Assembly (NCBI RefSeq): GCF_000499845.2
Contig: NC_023754.2
Span: forward strand, 30,147,869-30,211,868
Direction of reading: 5' to 3'
DNA length: 64,000 bases
Source of the DNA: Phaseolus vulgaris
Taxonomy: Eukaryota > Streptophyta > Magnoliopsida > Fabales > Fabaceae
Shown here: positions 12,800 through 25,422 of the stretch, in pieces
Position numbering within the stretch: the stretch's first letter is position 1
Layout: every line of letters starts with the position of its first letter
Program-made: the position numbers and the translations under genes
The notes under the pieces: generated by a model
What the model was told of the DNA's origin: nothing
Seen by the model: the letters and a program-made list of their open reading frames with translations, nothing else
Database searches by the model: none

Positions 12800-14240
12800 C
12801 GTGAGGTGAACAGAGCACCAACGTTTTCCTTTCTCTCTCTCTCTCTGTTTTCTTTCTCTTCGTCTTCCCCAATTTCTGCGATTTCTCAACAATCTTCATC
12901 TTCAGGTCCGTTTCAATTCCTCATGCTGATTTCTCCTTTTGCTAACCTTTTCCCCTTTCCTTTCTCGTCTTTGCATGCTGTAGTGTTTTACTCTCATCAA
13001 TACCAAAACTAACCCTCAAAAGGAAATAACTCCTCAACAGAATTTCTCCACGCTTCTCTTCTCCTCCTCAAAGGTTTACTTTCTAGTCATAGGATGTGAA
13101 TTAAACTCTATTTTGTCTTGATTTATGATTTCTTATTGATATTATAGTTATTATTAGTTTTTTGTTGTCACCTGCGCATGCCTTCTAATTTCTGTGATTT
13201 TTAGTTTTAATTTTAAGTTTGGTAGTTTGGCGTTTTTTTTTTAAATTTTAGTATGACTTTACAATTCGGTTGGGGCAATGTTTGCCAAGTAAGGAAATGG
13301 TGAAAATGATATTTCGGTTTTCTGGATATTCAAATTTTGGGGTCTCACTAGCTAGTTTTGTTTTTTGTAAACTGATTTATTCTGGATTTCTGGTATAGTT
13401 GACTGTCTAGATTTGTAGTAAGTTGCTAAATAAAATGAAATTGTATGAATTTTGAAGTTAGGAAGAGAACAACAGTGGCTGATTGACAAGTTGGCATCAG
13501 GGACTTCACGGAATGAGATTCTGGTATAGCGAAAGTTCATCATAGGAGATAATGATTGTATAACACTAAAGAATGTCCTTAGCTCACGAGTTTTTTTGTC
13601 TAAGTGCCCTGGTTAAGGTTTTGTCAAGCCGATAAAACTTGAAGCAGGAACCATTTGGATCCCGTTTTATAATTTTGAGACCTAGTGTGAGCTGTAATGC
13701 CAGCTATGTATTTTCTGAACAAAATACAATTTTGTTGACAAATTACTTTTATATTCAAAATTTCCAAATTTTGTTTTATCATACTTGTAGTAAACACAGA
13801 TAAGGGGATTGCTATTGGCAATTTGTAATGGATAGAAATAGGTGCTCATATGCTGTCTGTGTTGTGGTGGTGGTGATACAAGTACTAGCAAGCAGGCCTA
13901 GTTAATACTCACTCACAATGCTGTAGCTTGAGTGTTAGCCTAACATTAAGAATTCACTGTTGGATGCTGTAGCCTGTAGGTATTAATGGCAATCTCTATT
14001 CATAATTTTTAAGCTCGATGGATGTACAAGCCCTGATTGGCACTGATGTTGTTTCAGTGATTTTTTGAACTTATGATTTAAGAAGTTTAAGCTATGTTTT
14101 TTGTTTGGCATATTCTGTAATTGAAAAGCCACCTTTGGACTTTGATGGCAGATATAATTAAGTAGCATGATATTGGACCAACCAGTTGAATGTATCGTTA
14201 ATGGTGGATAAAAAGTCTCAGCGGAATATCAAGCATATGT
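12800..14240 (+). other. Presumed 5' leader and leader intron(s) of LNK1
   Basis: A CT-rich segment around 12830-13080 looks like a transcribed 5' leader. It has candidate donors at 12906 (cttcag|gtccg) and 13073 (tcaaag|gttta). A candidate acceptor, tttgatggcag, ends near 14151, just before the short exon that carries the start codon. None of these boundaries can be fixed without transcript data. No protein-coding content is seen. Confidence 0.4.
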
Positions 14241-17200
14241 ATGTACGAGGTATAGACTGTTATAGTTACATTCAACTCCAGTATTTGAAGTATAATATTC
14301 TTGTGCCATACTATACCGATACAGCACAATGACTTGTATTATTTTTCTCTAGTTCAATTTCCAATCTTTACATTATGCAGAATATATAGCTGGCCCTAAT
14401 TCCTTTCCTTATAAGACATCAATGTCCCATATGTTTTCTTGAGTTACCTATTGAATATAGTTGTCAATCAAGTTTAAGCAAGGAAGCATTTATTGCTAAC
14501 TTGTTAAGATGTTTTGGATCTGTCTCTAATCATTAAACAGCGTTTCTTTCTTAATTTCACATTATAAGATAGAAACTAACTTCACTTCTCTACTAACTAA
14601 AATAATTTACCATGATGGTCGTGCAATGTATGCTGACTTGTCTTCACTGAGCTTGAGTGCCTTTTTCTGCATTAACCAAAAGATTGCCTCCTTTTACAAT
14701 CTTTATTGAGATAATCATATAGGTTAAAGACTTTTCAGCATAATTAGATACTGTTTTTCTTCTCATTGTGTCACACTGATTAAAATAAGTTAAGTTCCTG
14801 TCATTGGTCGCTCAGTGATGTCACGTCTTTGGCCATGTTCCCAATAGTTTCATTTCTTTATACATCATTCTAAGGCTATGCACTCAATATTGAACAGTTT
14901 GTTGTGAGCTGGAGGAAATATGACTAGTATGCTGTACTATAGCTAATGCTCAGTGGCATATGTATGTGATAACTGAAGAATGTTCGTATGTTACTTGTAT
15001 AATGTGATCCACTCTGTAATGTTATTGATTATATCACTATTTGGACTTCATTAGATGTTTTCATTGAAGTAGTACTGTTATTTCTGATTGAATATCACTT
15101 TACATGGAAATGAACTTTTGGTCTGTATCATAATATTATTAGCAGGCTGTTGTGCAATCTAATCTCAAAACAGCTAGATAAGAAGATCTGGCTTGGTAAT
15201 TATTGATATGTTTCTGAAGTGCTACCCTTGAAAAGCTAGATATTGATTGGTACAGTTAATTTGAAGTGCACAGTACTGGTTAATGGTAAATTTGAATCCC
15301 AAGTGTGTACGACATTCCTTCTACTCTTGGCCTAACTCAGCACCACTTTTTTCCTTATTTGCATAGCCCAGTATCAGGCTTGAGTTAGGCTTAGTTGAAT
15401 ATCAGTTTGAATCTTTGATGACAAGGTTCTTGTTTAGTAATGTGGATTTTTTTTATCAAAATTTATTCCAGAACTCTACTTGCAGGTTAAAATGATCCTG
15501 TTTATGAATAATTAAAAAAATTATGTGTTGTATCTTGTTTCCTCTTTCCTGCTGATTCCAACAGAGTGGTGGGGGTTGTACTTCTATTTATGTGCTTTGA
15601 CAAATTTATATGTCTCATTCTTGTTATCTATTTGTTTCAATATGTGATGCCTAGTTATTTGAATAATTTCTTATATTGTGTCTTTGTGTTACAGCTTGAA
15701 GATAATGTGTGGGATGGATTTGGTGAATGTGATGACCATACAATACCCCATGCTGGTGACAAGCATAATAAACAGTTAACAATACAGGGAGATATCTGTA
15801 AGGATTCACTTCACGAATTACATGGTATCAGAAGTAGGGATTACACTAATATCTATGGTACCCAGGATAAGGAGAAATTGTACTTAGAAAATATAACTCA
15901 GAAAGAGAAAATGCTAGAAAAGGATTCGTGGTCTCATACACCTGAAGCTGTGTTTTCTTCTCGTGTTGGTGACTCAAGTAAAGAAGCCAAAAGGCCAACG
16001 TTAAATGACACAGGCATGTCCAATCACTGCTTCAAGAGCAGCAATTTAGATTCTGGTGGATGCGATCTTTGTGAAGACGATACTATCTTGGGAGATAAGT
16101 GTGTGGTTGAAAATGACAGTGTATGTCAATATCCAATCAATCAAATATCCCAAGCTGACAATGAACTCAGTTTTCTTGATAATGATGGGTGGCTGGATAT
16201 AGGAGACTTTGAAGATGTTGACAGGATGTTGTAAGAAATTCTCCTACTTGGCAGAAATTTCCTCATCTTTTCCTTTGTTTTGAAATGCTATTCAATTCAT
16301 TGCAATCATGTTATAGAATCTAAATATGACTTTTTAAATTTCAGAAGTTGTGATTTAACGTTTGGAACTGGAAGTCTGAACAATGAAGAGGACTTCTGCT
16401 GGCTTTCATCTTCTCATGGTGCTGAAGGTTCTGATGATGCATTGAAGTCTGACTTTAAGTTTTCATATGCAGAAATGAGTCCGTTGAAAAGTATATCAGA
16501 TTATAAAATGGACTCTAAGAAAAATATGGTAGGTCTTTCAAATGACTCCGATGAAAGATCATCTCCTGTTGATGAAAAAAACAGTTCTCAAATGGAGGTT
16601 ATTGATGATGGTGTCCCTGTTCCATTATCGATGTTCAGTGAGAATGAGTCAGATATGAAATCTGGTATTAAAGTTGACTTGCTACCCAAAGAAAAGGTTG
16701 GTTACCCATTCATTTTATTTCATTATATTTTCTCTACCTTCTAATATAGGTTCCAAATTCCCAACTTTTTAATCATGGTGTAAAAAAATGTGATGTGAAT
16801 TCTTTTACCTAAATATGGGAAGTGGGGGGCGAGGGAGTGAGGATTATTTAAACAAACTCTCATAGTGGTCTTCTCAAAGGTTTGTGACATAGTAAGTTTT
16901 GACACATGCCTTTGACCTGGTAAAAATTATTAATGGCATTAAATTAAATTATTGTATATCGCAATACAAGTCTGTCCTGAGCTGCCGCAGAACTGATTAT
17001 GTTTTGATATTTCAAGGATAATAATGTTGGAATACATATATTTTAGACAGATTCAGTTGATTTCTGAATATAATCATATATTCGCTCATAAAAAAAAGTT
17101 TTGTAATTTATGAAATCAAGCAAAATGTTGTCAGTATTGATTCCTAAAACTCTTAAGACGTTGAAGTAATAGAACATTAAATAATTTTAGTATATGCTTT

Positions 17201-19923
17201 TCATAGATAATTTTATGGTGTATTCTCAACTTATAATTTTTTATCTTGATTAGAAGGTATCCACTAACGAGTGTGCATTAAGAGAAGTCTAGTAAATAAC
17301 TCTGTTTGATATAGATAATGTTTTTTCACGTTAAACTACTTTTTCTTTACTGATAAAAGATTGGGCTCGAGTCCTTTATGTTATACTCAAAAAGTCAAGA
17401 TCAATTCTTTCATTTCACTTTTTAAGGGTAATTTGTTGGATTTACTTGGTTTAGAATGTAAGTTTAATAGCAAACTGAACTACTCTGAATCCATTTTATT
17501 AGGGTGAGCCCTTAAACTGAACTAAGTTGACTCCTAATTAGTACATCACCTATAATTTTTGTTTTACAGCCACACAGGAAGCTGCCAAAGCCATCAGTGG
17601 GAAGGCGAAAAAATGGGTACCTAGAAAATGGAGGTTCTGTTCATCCTTACGCACCTCCAGAGCAATATGCAGATACAAAGCAGCCCTTTGGAACATCTTC
17701 CAGTGTAGTTACATCTCTTGATAGCATCCAGAAACATAAGCTGAGCATAGATTCTGATTCTTTAGGCTGTATACAGACACAAATTCCTACAAGACTCCCA
17801 GACTATAGTCATGCTCCAAATCTCACTTCCCTCTTTCCAACTTTGTCTGGATCAAGATCTGAGCATGATGGACATCTGTCTCCTTCTGTTAAAGAATCAT
17901 CATACGCGTCAAACATGGAAAGCTCTCATGGTCATTCTTTGGAGGCTGCTGCCTTGAAAACATTTGAAAACAGAGAAAAGTCATACCAATGCTCTGATGG
18001 ACCTCCGTTAAGTAGTAGTTTCAAAAATGATAATACGGCAAATCAAATACCACTTCATAGTCCAGGTTCAGCTCAGCAAGTAGGTCATCAGTTTGAAAAT
18101 GAAAATGAAGGTCATAGTGAAGTCCAGGGAGTTAGCTTAGGTTTTTCACCAGAAATAGATTCTTCAGCAGTGCAGGAAAGCTCATCCATGGGCTCTGTTC
18201 TGGACCAAACCTCACTTGAAGCAACTGTGTTTTGCCACCTGCAACAGATCATGGATCAGGTATCTGAATCTTGTTCAAGTTTGATCCTGTTTGTTCTTTG
18301 TATTTTTGTTATCTTGAGAGGAAGGAGTATATTATATTTATCTTCTCAACATTGAACTCTAGACATGTATTGAAATGGGTTAGCTTTGATTTTGACCACT
18401 TATGCATAGTAAGAGAAAAAGCATGTAAGTTTATAGCTTATCAGTTGGTAATGTTTTATGTGCAAATCAAGAAGAGTTTTTTCATCCTCCCTGGCAGATT
18501 TCTTTTCTGGGGTGAAGTACTTTTTCAAGTCTAGTCAACGGTTAACTTTGGCATTGCCATCCACGTTTTTAAAACATTCTATTACATATACATCATGAAG
18601 TAGTTTCTCTTAGGGGTATTGGATCGGTTTATTAGATATATGAAGTCCTTATCTTGCATCCCCCTAATAACTAGAGCTCTCAGGGGAGGTTTGATGACAG
18701 TTTGGCACGGTTGAATATTGGGCATTGCATACAGATCTTTGAAAAAAAAAACTTAAGACGTAATGTTTAATAATAATTACCATTTTCATAGTGATTTACA
18801 CACTTCCTTATTGATTTTGGAAAATATATGAAAGGGATGTTGGAAGAATGATAGCAGCAATGATTTGGATGTACCCAAAGTGTTTGCATAGAGTAGGGTG
18901 TCAGCCTCAGTAAAAAAATTGTCTTCTTGATATGAATGAAGGTGGAAAGGTTTGGTAGCAGAGCAAGATTTCCTTGGCTGTTGTAGTTGTTCCCATTCAG
19001 TGAAAGGAATGGAAAAAAATAATACTCAGGGTTTAAGCAGCAGAAAGGAATATCAAATTTATTATTTTTAGTGTAAAATTCAAGAATTTGAGGCAATGAA
19101 GAACTAAAGATTTGTAGCTGTGATGATGCTAAGGTTTACCTGCATGTGTCTCGTTACTGAAAATTTTCACTTCATTGATTACAATTGTCTATCACATTCA
19201 CACCTATAATTTGCTTGATTGCAGTTGGATATTAAAACCAAACTGTGCATAAGGGACAGTCTATACCGCTTGGCTAAGAGTGCTGAGCAAAGACATAATG
19301 ATTCAAATGCTAATGGTTGCATTGGAGACAATGGAGCATGCAAAACAATGATGGTGCAGGATGCAAGCAGGTATTGCTCACTTTTTCGCTTCAGATTATA
19401 TTTTTCTTGACTACAAGGTATAGCATGATTTAGAATGTTAGTAGTTTTGTATGCTCCGTATCTTGCCTTTGCAGTGTTTCCGAAGATGTATTATTCTATT
19501 AATTTATTCATATACTCACATAATATTTTGTGGATATATCTCAAAATACCATGTTTATGAATTAATGTTTTGGATAACACATAGCTTCATTCAGGTGTAC
19601 CGGATTAATGGATATGGAAACTAACACAAATCCCATGGATCGGTCTGTAGCACACTTACTGTTTCACAGGCCCTCAGATCCATCAATGTTGCTTCCTAAC
19701 GAAACTTTACCTTTCAAATCCGGTGCCACGGTATGCTTTCATGAATTTTTGGCATTTTAGTAGAAAGTTACTGTTTGGTCCAATTCTGATTTTCTAGTTT
19801 AATTGACAGATGCATCATGCATCAGCGATCAATCTGCCAGTAAAGACTGAGAAACAAGTCTGTCAAGAAGATTCTTCAGCCGGATTGGAGAATAAGTTTT
19901 CAGTGGGTAACAACACCAAATGA
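14241..19923 (+). CDS. LNK1: LNK1-type circadian clock and light coactivator
   Basis: Exons 14241-14249, 15695-16230, 16345-16696, 17570-18259, 19225-19370, 19595-19730 and 19810-19923 join in phase to 660 residues. The start is a micro-exon, ATG TAC GAG, spliced to LEDNVWDGFGECDD; an in-frame TAA lies shortly upstream of that ATG. Family signatures are DNDGWLDIGDFEDVDRML followed by SCDLTFGTGSLNNEEDFCW, and near the C-terminus LDIKTKLCIRDSLYRLAKSA and DRSVAHLLFHRPSD. LNK proteins have no known DNA-binding domain; they are nuclear coactivators recruited by RVE8/RVE4 to evening-phased clock genes such as PRR5 and ELF4. The length agrees with the 600-670 residues of Arabidopsis LNK1 and LNK2, and the ELEDN-type N-terminus points to LNK1 rather than LNK2. 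An alternative start at about 15566, reading through the last upstream intron, is less likely. The micro-exon is the weakest part of the model. Confidence 0.88.
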
Positions 19924-21492
19924 AGGTGAAACCAGCATTTGGCACGTTTCGTTGTGCAAAATCTCTTACTTTTCCAATCATCGTCGTATGAGGATGTATA
20001 ATTATTTCGGGCTTACTCGGATCCCTCCGTTAATTTGTAATTCATTTTTGCATCGAATGCCATAATACTGATGTAAATTTGTGCTAATCGTCGTCATAAG
20101 GTAGCATATACTATGATTTAGAGCAGTGCCACGCTCCCAATTATTTTCATCCGAAATGTCACCATTATCGCGCAGCTCATTAACTCATCAAATTAATCTG
20201 AAACTGGTGTCACTTCTCTGACCTTTTTCAAGTGGTAATGATAAAATTAGAGACCAGAGGTGGAACCGAAGACCTTCAATAGTAACTTTTGACTTTTTTT
20301 TAAAGGTACTTATTTAAGGTTCTTGTGCCTTTTATATTATTTGTGATTCTGTTCTTTGTTTCCAGATTACCAATTATTGGACCCCCTAGTGCCAACTTTT
20401 AATTACAATTTTAATTGGGTTGCAACTTATAAACTCGATCAACCAATTTAAATTCAAATTTTACTTTTATCTATTTAATATTATTTTATTCTTTTTTTTT
20501 TGTCTAATAACTTGTTCAAATAACTACGAAAGCGCTCTCATTCTTTTCTTATAACTTCCATATTCTATCTTCTTGCAGATCTTTTTTTTTTTCTAACTTG
20601 GTATAAAATTAATATACACATGTAAGATGATAAAAAAATATAACAATAAGTTTTAAATCAACAAAATAAAATACCATGATAAAAATCAGGGATTATTGTT
20701 CTTATCTTTCCACCAGTATATATTATAAGTATTGCCTTGGTATTTTATAAATATTAAGAAATATTCAAAATATTTATTTTGATTTTTTTCAGAGGCAATA
20801 ATTTATTTTAACCAGAAAGGGGGTAGATGACTTTATTTATGCTCCCCTTTTGCTCACATGTTGATGGGAATATGACGTTTGCACGTCTCAGTGGAGAAAA
20901 CAGCAACATTAGAGCCTCCAAATGAGAAACAGAGAAAAACTTCACCTTGGGGAACATTCACAAAGGTGCTTCAACCCAATTATTCGGCTCTAGCTCAAAA
21001 CATGTTTATAGTTACTCATTTTAAGTCTAGCGTGATCAAATTCCCTAACATGTGTCAGAAACAATAAAAATCAATTTTTTTATAAACCTACCTTTTCCCA
21101 TCTGATAAATGTCTCTACTACAAGGTGTTCTGTGTTTCAGCAATGATACACTGTGTTAAGAAGTCCAACTTTCGTAGATTTTAAATGAATTTTAAGTTTA
21201 ATTTAACTTTATAAAAGTCACTTTTAAAATAAGAATGAAATATCTAATCTTTAGTGGTGGATCTCCTAACATAACATAAAGTAGAAAAGAAAAAGAGAAG
21301 AGGAATATACATGAGATTCATTACACCAAATAAATGCAATTTGCTGTCTAGTAAATGACAAGAGATAAGTGTGTTTAACAGTTTATTATTTTGAGAGAGA
21401 AAGAAAGATGCATAATGATGTGTAACTTATTATGGATGAATGCTGTACCTTGATGTTAAAAGAAAGAGTAAGAGTGAACAAGTTCTGGTAAT
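19924..21492. other. LNK1 3'UTR and spacer
   Basis: The LNK1 3'UTR seems to run to about 20120. The rest is AT-rich spacer up to the 3' end of the minus-strand pseudokinase gene. A 62-codon ORF near 20879 has no recognisable features and is not called. Confidence 0.45.
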
Positions 21493-23642
21493 CTATCTTT
21501 CATCTCCAATCATAGAGGTACTGGTTGAAAGGGAGTCATCAGTTAGAGACCTATCTCCAGACACATCATCATCATCTTCAGAGATCACTGGGGCCTGTAT
21601 TTTCTCCACTTCTCTCATCACCTCTCTCATCTCAGGACGCTTCTCAGGGAACCTCTCAATGCAACGCATTGCAATCTGCAACAGCCTCAGCATCCCAGGA
21701 AGTGCCCTCTTCTGGCCAGAGATTTCTTTGTCGAAGATCTCAGCCGTCCATTCTTCCCTCACAGCTCTGTGAACCCAACTGCATAGATCCACCCCATTCG
21801 TTCCCTGTGGAGCTGAGTTGATAGATACTTTGCCCGTTAGAAGCTCTATCAAAAGTGAACCATAGCTCCACACATCGGATTGCATTGTCACCTTTCTTGC
21901 GTACCCATATTCAGGTGATTTGTAAACAACCATGTGCTGAGCTGCGATTGGTTGTGCTATCAAGGAGGCAAGACCGAAGTCAGAAACAAGAACCGCATCG
22001 TTTTCATCGAATAGTACGTTTGAAGACCGCAAGTTGCCGTGTGGAACAATGTTTTGGAACTTGTGGTTGAGGTGCAGGTACACCAATGCTCGAGCCACTC
22101 CTCTTGCAACCGACAATCTCGAGTTCCAACTGAACGGAGCCCGGTTTCCATCTCTATCTGAAATGTCAGGTTTTGAGGACACAAGATGTATAAAGATGCA
22201 AATATAGTTTTATATAGTTTTTTTATGATTAATGTGATAGTGATAAGATATTAACATAAAAATATATATAATTTTTAAAATGTGTAACACTTCACACAAA
22301 TTTATATATTATATAATTTATAAATTAATATTTATGTTTATAAATATGTTTAAGATTTTTTTTTAACAGAAGAAAGATATCTTTTATGACTGATTCAAAA
22401 AAATTTATTTCTTATATTTATAATCATAATAAAAATTTATAAAAAAAATTGAATTTTTAAAAAAATTAATGTTTTTTTTTATAAAAAATCGTGTTAGAAT
22501 CATGTTAAAATTGTCAAAAATTCAACAAATACTTTTTGAATTTGATACTTTACCAATATATGTTCATCGATATGTGTTGTATGAGTGTCTACGAATGTCG
22601 TGTCCAATACGTGTGTCACACAAGATGTATAAAGATGCAAATATAGTTTTACATAGTTTTTTTATGATTAGTAACCCTGGATACTATAATTTCTAAATGT
22701 AGATAGGTGAGATGAATCTATATATTATATAATCATGAATTTATAAATTCACAATAAAAATTTATGTTTACAAGTATGTTCGAGATTTTTTTTAGAGCAG
22801 ACAGATATTTTTTATAACTGATTAAAAAGATTTATTCCTTATGTTTATAATCATAATAAAAATTTATAAAAAATTGAATTTATAAAAAATTAATGTATTT
22901 CTGTTTTTAAAATTCTATTAGAATTATGTTAAAATTGTCAAAAATTTAACAAATACTTTTTGAATTTGATATTTCACCGATATATGTTCATCGATACGTG
23001 TTGTACGAGTATCATGTCCAATATGCGTGTCAGACAAACACATAGTATAAGAAGTGTGTGAGCCTAATGTAGACAATGACAAACTAAAAAAAATGGAGAA
23101 AGTTGATGTAAATCACCATGAAGTCGGGTGAAAAGATTTCCATTGGCTGCATAGGAGTAAAGCATGAGTTTCTCATCTCTAGAGTGGTAGTAAGCAAGCA
23201 AGGGCAACAAATTGGGGTGCTTCATATCAGCAATGGCATTTAATATCTTGGCAAATTCCTCCTTAGTGAATGGCTTCAAGTCCCTTAGCCGTTTAACCAC
23301 AATGGTAGTTCCACTATTGAGCATAGCCTTGTAACTGTTTCCCAATATCCCATGACCTAGTGCCTCAGCAGAAGCTCTAAGAAGTTCACCCATTTGAAAC
23401 TTTGGCTTATCACTAAAGAATATCAGTTCCTTTCTCTCTTCCACTGTCATAATCATTGTCCCCTCTCCTATCTCTATCTTCTTCTTGTCAACACTGATCT
23501 CCACGTCATCCTCTTTTTCTATGGCAGATGGAATCTGCCCCTTTGCTATTTTATTGAGCTTTGTGGATGTGTTATAGTAAAGCAGCAAGATCAATATAAT
23601 GGCAAGTAGAAGAACCACATTGATGATGAATGAAATATTCAT
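21493..23642 (-). CDS. Ectodomain-less LRR-type receptor pseudokinase
   Basis: Two minus-strand exons, 23117-23642 and 21493-22157, join in phase to 396 residues. Residues 4-23 form one membrane segment directly after the start (MNISFIINVVLLLAIILILL); a basic linker follows, then a kinase-like domain from about residue 85. The glycine loop is degenerate (GHGILGNSYKA), the ATP-site lysine is present (VVKRL, about K117), the HRD motif is HGN (about 215-217), so the catalytic Asp is missing, and DFG is kept (about 235-237). The sequence LLRASAEALG is typical of the 'probable inactive receptor kinase' LRR-RLK subfamily (At2g26730-like). An in-frame stop lies 14 codons upstream of the ATG, and no LRR coding sequence is seen upstream. 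The product would therefore be a membrane-anchored cytoplasmic pseudokinase, which in this family means a scaffold or allosteric partner rather than an enzyme. Whether it is a functional gene or a truncated relic is open, but the reading frame is intact. Confidence 0.82.
22181..23038. repeat. Tandem duplication of about 439 bp inside the pseudokinase intron
   Basis: Copy 1 (about 22181-22617) and copy 2 (about 22620-23038) both begin with acaagatgtataaagatgca and both continue through 'tcataataaaaatttataaa', 'aaaattgtcaaaaat' and 'atatgttcatcgata' to a 'gtcca.ta.gtgtc' end. They fill most of the 959-bp intron. Copy 1 begins 24 nt from the 3' splice site of the minus-strand gene. The copies differ by many substitutions and small indels, so the duplication is not recent. 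Confidence 0.85.
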
Positions 23643-23946
23643 TAATGGAGGTGTACGAGAGTGGAGGTGGAGATGTGAAGCTTATTGAGATTGAAATGTT
23701 GCAGCTATGGTGTGAGGATTTTAGGAGATGAAACCATCTCTCCAATGAGGAGCTAAACAATTCCTAGTTGCAGTGCAGACAATAACAAGAAGGGTATCTA
23801 ATGATACTTATATTCTGCTGAGAATACTAAAATTGTTGTGATGTTTATGATGATGACCTTGGAGGTATCAAGTGAATTGGAATGTTGCATGTGAGCATGG
23901 CCTTCAAAAAATGCTTTTCTTCTTGTAACTCACAAACTCAGGACGG

Positions 23947-24006
23947 CCAATATTGTCATGCTGTCACTAATTACTACCAATATTGTCATGCTGTCACTAA
24001 TTACTA
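23947..24006. repeat. 30-bp perfect direct repeat, two copies
   Basis: The units 23947-23976 and 23977-24006 are identical; each begins ccaatattgtcatgctgtca. A third, partial start (ccaaa) follows. It is a local tandem duplication with no apparent coding role. Confidence 0.9.
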
Positions 24007-24195
24007 CCAAAGTGTCATAGTTGACAACCTTATATACATTACTACCCAAATTAATATCTTAACAAAATGCACCACATTATAACAGGAGAAATAATATTTG
24101 GTTGAAATGAATTAATTTTAAAATTGTATTACTAATCACAGTTTTATGAATTTTATTTTAGAATAAAATAGTATATTATAATAAAATAATAATTA

Positions 24196-24612
24196 TTACA
24201 AAAAATTATTAAATAGAAATTAAATTTAAACATAAAAAATAATTATTCACTATATTTACTAGATTAGAGACTAAAATTATTCATATCTAAACTGCTTTAT
24301 ATTATTAATAAAAAATTAAAATATTTCTAAATTAGCTACTTAAGTTTTAGTTATTAATATTTTATATTCTAAATTAGTCTCTAAAAAATTAATAAAGATT
24401 AATTTAAAATATAAAGTAGTAAGTGACTTAAATTTTGATGGTTAATTTAGATACTAATTTAGAAATGATTTTATAAATTTTTATTAATAATAGAAATTAC
24501 TCTAAATACCAATAATTTTTGTAGTTTATAAAATGGTCTTTAATTTAATTAAATAGTAATTAATTATTTTGATTTTTAAATTAGATTTTATTTAATAATT
24601 TTATTGAAATGA
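24196..24612. mobile_element. Degenerate AT-rich foldback MITE
   Basis: The left part reads caaaaaattattaaatagaa and the right part ends tttatttaataattttattg, which is roughly its reverse complement. Internal blocks of the type 'attagctacttaagttttag' and 'taaagattaatttaaaata' recur in the other family copies at about 3190-3600, 40225-40650 and 45090-45530. The termini are eroded and no target duplication can be set. Confidence 0.55.
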
Positions 24613-25383
24613 ATTATTTTAGTTATCAAATGAAAATTGGTGTAAAATACCATTACCCTTAAAAAATGTATAAGTCAAACTCTATAACATTGGATGCTGT
24701 TGCTAGTATAGTATATGAATTGAAGAAAATTAAAAAAAAAAAAAAACTTTTCTGTAAGTAGAAATTCATAATTCTATTGTCTAAATATTTTTAAAAAATA
24801 TTTAAATGAAATGATCTTTATTTAAGATTAAAATGACAGTAAACATACAAATCAATATTAATATTTCATTAAAAACAGAAGATATCAATCAATTTATTTA
24901 AAAGAATATCAAAATGTAATATTTTTACTCATAGAGTAAAATATGGATGAAGTATTTAAATAATATATAATTATTAATAATAAATTCTATGTTATACAGA
25001 CAAATGCTTTGGTTAAGAAGTTATGATATTTTAGTACAGACTTTCTCATAAAACCTCTTAGAAAATCAAAGAAGAAAAATTTAAAGACACTTTTTGTGAG
25101 TTAAAATTAGTTTATGGAGAACTTAAAAATAAAATTTTAAAAAATTATATGAAAAGTTAGTTTGTATATAAGTTTTTTTTTAATTTATGAATAAGCTTAT
25201 TTATTTATTTTTCTTACTTTTTTCGGTCTAAAAGTCGTAAACAAGCTTTTTCAATTGAATTTAAATGCAAAGTTTTTTATTTTGATAACATTTTAATCTA
25301 TATTCAAACCATTATTTCTATTTAATTTAACACATTGATCAGAAATACATACTAAACATCCAACCTAAATAATATTATAAAAT

Positions 25384-25422
<39 letters not shown>

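Noticed and set aside
15566..15694. Alternative LNK1 start at about 15566 with a hydrophobic N-terminus
   Set aside because: It reads through a clear acceptor (gtgttacag) and would add a membrane-like stretch unknown in LNK proteins.
20879..21067. 62-codon ORF between LNK1 and the pseudokinase
   Set aside because: No domain, no splice or promoter context, and short enough to be chance.
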